A stretch of DNA of 9,644 nt from Bacilli bacterium. Lineage in GTDB: Bacteria > Bacillota_I > Bacilli_A > RF39 > UBA660. Below the pieces are notes generated by a model. That model was not told the origin of the DNA. It worked only from the letters and a program-made list of their open reading frames with translations, and did no database searches. Location: assembly GCA_016297695.1 (NCBI GenBank), contig JAEDGC010000057.1, forward strand, positions 1 to 9,644, given 5' to 3'. The translations under genes were made by a program, and so were the position numbers. Position 1 is the stretch's first letter, and the number at the start of each line of letters is the position of its first letter. Below, piece by piece: positions 6,490-9,644 of the stretch.

Positions 6490-8517
6490 ATGAAAAACTT
6501 AGTTATAGTGGAATCACCACATAAAAGTAGTACAATTGGTAAATACTTAGGTAGTGATTATAAAGTAGTAGCAAGTGTTGGACATATTAGAGATTTAGCG
6601 ACATCTGGTAAATTTGGGTTAGGTATAGATGTAGAAAATGACTTTACACCAAATTATATTCCAATTAAGGGTAAGAAAAAATTAATCTCTTCTTTGATGA
6701 AAGATGTAAAAAATAGTGATAAAATTTATCTTGCTACTGACCCTGACCGTGAAGGTGAAGCTATTTCTTGGCATTTAAAAGAAGCTTTAGAAATAAATGA
6801 TAAAGATTATGAAAGAATAGTATTTAATGAAATAACTAAAAATGTTGTTCTAGAATCATTTAACAATGCTAGAAAGATAGATATGAATTTAGTTAAAAGT
6901 CAGGAAACTAGAAGATTTTTAGATAGAATAATTGGTTTTAGATTATCAAAATTAATGCAATCTAAAACAGGGGGAAAAAGTGCTGGACGTGTACAAAGTG
7001 CAGTTTTAAAATTAATTGTTGATCGTGAAAGAGAAATAGAAAAATTTGTAGAAGAAGAATATTATACAATTGAAGCAGATTTTAAAGATTTTGCTGCTGA
7101 ACTTGAAAAATATCGTGGTAAAAAAATAGAAATAGATTCTAGTATTAAAGCTGACGAAATACTAAATAGTTTATCAAATGCTTTTAAAATTGAAAGTTGC
7201 ATTACAAAAGAAAAAGAAAAAACTTCTAAACCTGTATTTAAAACATCAACTTTACAACAAGCCGCTGTAAATAAATTAAATTTTTTCTCATCTAAAACAA
7301 TGAGTGTTGCGCAAAAATTATATGAAGGAATAGAACTTGAAAATGAAACAGTTGGTCTTATTACATATATGAGAACAGATTCAGAAAGAATGTCACCTGA
7401 ATTTATTAATGAAACATTTGATTTTATTAAGAAAAATTATGGTGAAGAATATGTTGGAGTAGTAAAAAAAGTTAAGAAAAAAGAATCTGATCAAGATGCC
7501 CATGAAGGTATTAGACCAACAAGTATTAAACGTACACCAGAAAGTATAAAAAAATATTTGTCAACTGATGAATATAAATTATATAGTTTAATTTATTATC
7601 GTGCTCTTGCTTCTTTAATGAAAAATGCTAAAACAAATGCTACTACTTTAGTTTTAGAAAATAATGGATATACTTTTAAAGCTACGGGAAGTGTAATAAC
7701 TTTTGATGGTTACTTAAAAGTATATAGTGATTATGAAGATAATAAAGATACGTCTTTACCTGATTTTTCAAATTATTCAAGTAATACGTTGATAGCTGAT
7801 AAAATAGAAAAAGTACAACATTTTACTAAACCTTTACCTAGATATACAGAAAGTTCATTAATTAAAGAAATGGAATCTTTAGGTATTGGAAGACCTTCTA
7901 CTTATGCAAATACATTAAAAACTTTAAAAGATAGAGCATATGTTACATTAATTGACAAGAAATTTCATCCAACCGAAATAGGTATAAAAACTACTGATAA
8001 ATTACAAGAATACTTTTCATCTATTATCAATGTAGAATATACTGCTAAGATGGAAGAAGATTTAGATGAAATAGCAGAAGATAACAAAGATAATATTAAA
8101 GTATTAAAAGATTTTTATAATGAATTTGAACCACTTGTAGAAGATGCATTTAATAACATGGAAAAAGCTGAAGCAGAAAAAACTGGAGAAACTTGTCCAA
8201 ATTGTGGCAGTGATTTAGTTATAAGAAATGGTCGTTATGGTAAATTTGTTGCTTGTTCTAATTATCCTAATTGTAAATTCATAAAAAAAGAAGAAAAAGA
8301 AATTATTAATTTAGCAGAATGCCCAAAATGTGATGGACACATTATAGAAAGAAAAACAAAAAGAGGAAAAATTTTCTATGGATGTAGTAATTATCCAAAA
8401 TGTGATTATGCATCATGGTATAAACCTACTGGAAATAGATGTCCGGAATGTAATGATTTACTTGTTGAAAAGAAAAAAGAAATAGTATGTAATAAATGTG
8501 ATTATAAAAAAAATTAA
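6490..8517 (+). CDS. topA: DNA topoisomerase I (type IA)
   Basis: The 675-residue enzyme relaxes negative supercoils through a 5'-phosphotyrosine link on one strand. The Toprim domain (1-115) carries Glu8 in VESPHKS and the acidic triad Asp84, Asp86 and Glu88 in TDPDREGE. The active-site Tyr293 lies in GLITYMRTDSERMS (289-302), followed by HEGIRPT (338-344) and the SLGIGRPSTYA motif (463-473). Three C-terminal tetracysteine zinc ribbons follow: Cys569/572/589/595, Cys611/614/632/638 and Cys651/654/667/670. The third is compact and ends the protein. Length and layout are those of Bacillus-type TopA. AGAAAGGA lies just before ATG 6490. This is the last gene of the operon, and a terminator begins within its stop codon region. 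Confidence 0.97.
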   Translation: MKNLVIVESPHKSSTIGKYLGSDYKVVASVGHIRDLATSGKFGLGIDVENDFTPNYIPIKGKKKLISSLMKDVKNSDKIYLATDPDREGEAISWHLKEALEINDKDYERIVFNEITKNVVLESFNNARKIDMNLVKSQETRRFLDRIIGFRLSKLMQSKTGGKSAGRVQSAVLKLIVDREREIEKFVEEEYYTIEADFKDFAAELEKYRGKKIEIDSSIKADEILNSLSNAFKIESCITKEKEKTSKPVFKTSTLQQAAVNKLNFFSSKTMSVAQKLYEGIELENETVGLITYMRTDSERMSPEFINETFDFIKKNYGEEYVGVVKKVKKKESDQDAHEGIRPTSIKRTPESIKKYLSTDEYKLYSLIYYRALASLMKNAKTNATTLVLENNGYTFKATGSVITFDGYLKVYSDYEDNKDTSLPDFSNYSSNTLIADKIEKVQHFTKPLPRYTESSLIKEMESLGIGRPSTYANTLKTLKDRAYVTLIDKKFHPTEIGIKTTDKLQEYFSSIINVEYTAKMEEDLDEIAEDNKDNIKVLKDFYNEFEPLVEDAFNNMEKAEAEKTGETCPNCGSDLVIRNGRYGKFVACSNYPNCKFIKKEEKEIINLAECPKCDGHIIERKTKRGKIFYGCSNYPKCDYASWYKPTGNRCPECNDLLVEKKKEIVCNKCDYKKN

Positions 8518-8543
8518 AATAGAAAATTATTTCTATTTTTTTT
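8516..8543 (+). terminator. Intrinsic terminator after topA
   Basis: AAAATAGAAA (8516-8525) pairs perfectly with TTTCTATTTT (8530-8539) around an ATTA loop, and the run of T continues to 8543. The stem has only one G-C pair, so it may be weak. The topA stop codon is partly inside the left arm. It is the only terminator-like signal I saw between 2424 and here. Confidence 0.75.
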
Positions 8544-8553
8544 AAAATTATTG

Positions 8554-8559
8554 TATAAT
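8554..8559 (+). promoter_or_regulatory. Consensus -10 element before the broken aminopeptidase gene
   Basis: A perfect TATAAT lies just after the topA terminator and 24 bases before the start codon of the pseudogene. The expected -35 position (8531-8536, TTCTAT) is poor and falls inside the terminator arm. The promoter of the lost gene may therefore still fire. Confidence 0.5.
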
Positions 8560-8582
8560 AGCAACTATAAAATGAGGATAAT

Positions 8583-8866
8583 ATGAATAATTTAGAAGAA
8601 TTAGAAAATAAATATATAGATTTAATTTTAAAAAGATGTGTCAATTTTGAAAAATCTAAATCATTACTAATAAATTATGATAAAGTAAATAAAGATTTTG
8701 TTGGAAAAATGGTAGTAATTTAAGTGAAGAAGAATTAAAAAAATTAGGAATTAATTTTTCTTTAACTCATGTTGATTTTATGATTGGATCGCCTGATTTA
8801 GATATTCTTGCTGATACAATAAATGGTCCTAAATTAATATTAAAAAATGGTAAATTCAATCTTTAG
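8583..8866 (+). pseudogene. M29 (AmpS/PepS-type) aminopeptidase, large internal deletion
   Basis: Two reading frames give the two ends of one protein. The first (8583-8723, 46 aa) begins MNNLEELENKYIDLILKRCV, the usual N-terminal helix of M29 metallo-aminopeptidases, and runs normally for about 42 residues before a shifted tail and stop at 8721-8723. The second, read from about 8708 to TAG 8864-8866, gives the M29 C-terminus, with THVDFMIGSPDLDI and KNGKFNL; its HVD holds the last two metal ligands. An intact enzyme has about 410 residues, so roughly 300 codons, including the other metal ligands, are gone. The join lies in the A run at 8705-8709 and shifts the frame. A ribosome site GAGGA (8574-8578) and a -10 box remain upstream. 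No peptidase activity is possible. An assembly error is the main alternative to a true deletion. Confidence 0.85.
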
Positions 8867-8895
8867 TTGAATAATTAGTCAAAAAATGTTACAAT
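8867..8895 (+). promoter_or_regulatory. Strong sigma-A promoter with extended -10
   Basis: TTGAAT (8867-8872) and TACAAT (8890-8895) are separated by exactly 17 bases, and TGT directly before the -10 box (8887-8889) makes an extended -10. Transcription would start near 8902, leaving a leader of about 20 bases before ATG 8921. The -35 box begins directly after the pseudogene stop codon. Confidence 0.75.
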
Positions 8896-8920
8896 AACCT
8901 TCTGATGGGAGGAATTTGAA

Positions 8921-9469
8921 ATGATTTTAGCACTTAAAATGAATAATAATGATTATTATCCTCTATGTGAAGATTATTTAGATATAATGACTCAAAAAGA
9001 TAGTTTAGCAAATTTAAAAGGAATAGATGATTTTACTTCTCAACATGATGAAGAAGAAATAAAATCTTCTATTATACGTAGCAATATCTTACCAAGTGAA
9101 ATAATTGATAATTCACAATTAGTTATAATTTATAAAGATAATGAAAAAATAAGAGAATTTACTGTAAATACTTTAGATAATTTAGATTATATAAAATTTG
9201 ATACTTTAGAATTTATTCTTCAAAATATATCAAATAAAAATATTATAAATCAAATTCAAAATCATTTTTCTTCTAAAAATTATTTACCTCAAGATTTACA
9301 ACAGTATGTAATTAGTTTAAATAAAAACTCTATTATATATATTACGGTTACTTATAACGAATTAATTTATATATCTAAAAGAATATTAAAAGATTATATT
9401 TTTAATGAAGTGTTTAAAAGAAAAAATACAAAGAAATTAGAAAGAAATATTGAAAACAATGTAAAATGA
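8921..9469 (+). CDS. Protein of unknown function, free-standing
   Basis: I do not recognise this 182-residue protein. It has no membrane span, signal peptide, zinc motif or nucleotide-binding loop, only one Cys (16) and no Trp. The N-terminal half is acidic (a DEEE cluster at 43-46) and has mixed strand and helix character around 66-100. The C-terminal third (from about 147) looks helical and turns strongly basic after 165 (KRKNTKK). It is probably a cytoplasmic protein. ATG 8921 is firmly set by GGGAGGA (8907-8913) seven bases before it. It has its own strong promoter and a perfect terminator stem that includes its TGA stop, so it forms a single-gene transcript. Codon use matches the neighbours. 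No function is proposed. Confidence 0.8.
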   Translation: MILALKMNNNDYYPLCEDYLDIMTQKDSLANLKGIDDFTSQHDEEEIKSSIIRSNILPSEIIDNSQLVIIYKDNEKIREFTVNTLDNLDYIKFDTLEFILQNISNKNIINQIQNHFSSKNYLPQDLQQYVISLNKNSIIYITVTYNELIYISKRILKDYIFNEVFKRKNTKKLERNIENNVK

Positions 9470-9500
9470 TGTAAAAGTTATATGATTACATCATTTTTTT
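9463..9500 (+). terminator. Intrinsic terminator after the unknown gene
   Basis: AAAATGATGTAA (9463-9474) pairs without mismatch with TTACATCATTTT (9486-9497) around an 11-base loop, and T residues continue to 9500. The TGA stop codon of the gene lies in the left arm. It would insulate the gene downstream. Confidence 0.85.
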
Positions 9501-9501
9501 C

Positions 9502-9531
9502 TTGATAATAATTTCTAATGTATAGTAAAAT
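9502..9531 (+). promoter_or_regulatory. Likely sigma-A promoter for the secreted-protein gene
   Basis: TTGATA (9502-9507) and TAAAAT (9526-9531) are 18 bases apart, directly after the preceding terminator and about 25 bases before the start codon at 9557. TATAGT at 9521-9526 is a competing -10 box but has no -35 at a suitable distance. Confidence 0.5.
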
Positions 9532-9556
9532 GAAATTAATAATAGGAGAGAGTGAA

Positions 9557-9644
9557 ATGAACAAGAAAAAAGTGATAGTACCTATAGTAGCAGGTGTAGC
9601 AACTTTAGGAATATTAACTGGAGTATCATATGCATACTTTAGTG
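9557..9644 (+). CDS. 5' end of a secreted protein with SipW-type signal peptide (partial)
   Basis: Only the first 29 codons are inside the window. They begin MNKKK, continue with a hydrophobic core (residues 6-23), and end in SYAYFS. This matches the signal peptides of TasA/CalY (camelysin)-like surface or fibre proteins, whose Tyr/Phe-rich end after the core is typical of substrates of the ER-type signal peptidase SipW; cleavage would fall near the Ala of YAY. A strong ribosome site AGGAGAGAG (9544-9552) and its own promoter support the start. The mature protein cannot be seen, so the family is not certain, and another exported protein with a similar signal is possible. Confidence 0.65.
   Translation, partial: MNKKKVIVPIVAGVATLGILTGVSYAYFS

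Noticed and set aside
8426..8644. Minus-strand open frame over the end of topA and the terminator
   Set aside because: It is a Phe/Ile-rich reverse reading of coding DNA and a terminator; no ribosome site or recognisable domain.

Overview
The window is very AT-rich DNA from a low-GC Bacillota, and every gene I can support lies on the + strand. TGA is a real stop (ends of the genes at 2424-2945, 2951-3823 and 8921-9469) and Trp is coded by TGG, so the genetic code is standard and not that of Mycoplasma. Strong GGAGG-type ribosome binding sites, an LtaS-like sulfatase-fold enzyme, an rbgA-rnhB pair and a topA with three zinc ribbons fit an uncultured, probably gut-dwelling Bacilli lineage. That placement is inferred.

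Region 1 (1-2395) looks like accessory DNA. A 298-base leader with an ungapped imperfect direct repeat (121-144 and 234-257) precedes a DinD-type DNA-damage protein. A large serine recombinase follows 21 bases later. The recombinase has its catalytic and DNA-binding parts but seems to lack the long coiled-coil insertion usual in this class. This may be one end of an integrated element; no att sites could be defined.

Region 2 (2424-8543) is a tight operon: a nucleoside 2-deoxyribosyltransferase-like gene, rbgA (50S assembly GTPase), rnhB (RNase HII), an LtaS-like membrane enzyme, and topA. Gaps are 5, -4, -23 and 11 bases. A perfect 10-bp hairpin plus T tract follows topA. rbgA, rnhB and topA are housekeeping genes. 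The LtaS-like gene occupies the rnhB-topA interval, where Bacillus subtilis has dprA.

Region 3 (8544-9644) begins with a wreck: promoter, ribosome site and first ~42 codons of an M29 aminopeptidase are fused, out of frame, to its last ~50 codons, with the ~300 codons between missing. Then comes a free-standing gene of unknown function (182 aa) with its own extended -10 promoter and a strong terminator. The window ends in the 5' end of a secreted-protein gene whose signal peptide ends in YAYFS, as in TasA/camelysin-type precursors processed by SipW.

The most unusual items are the internally deleted aminopeptidase, the short serine recombinase paired with dinD, and the LtaS-like gene inside the operon. 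I found no clear evidence of a wholly new multi-gene system.
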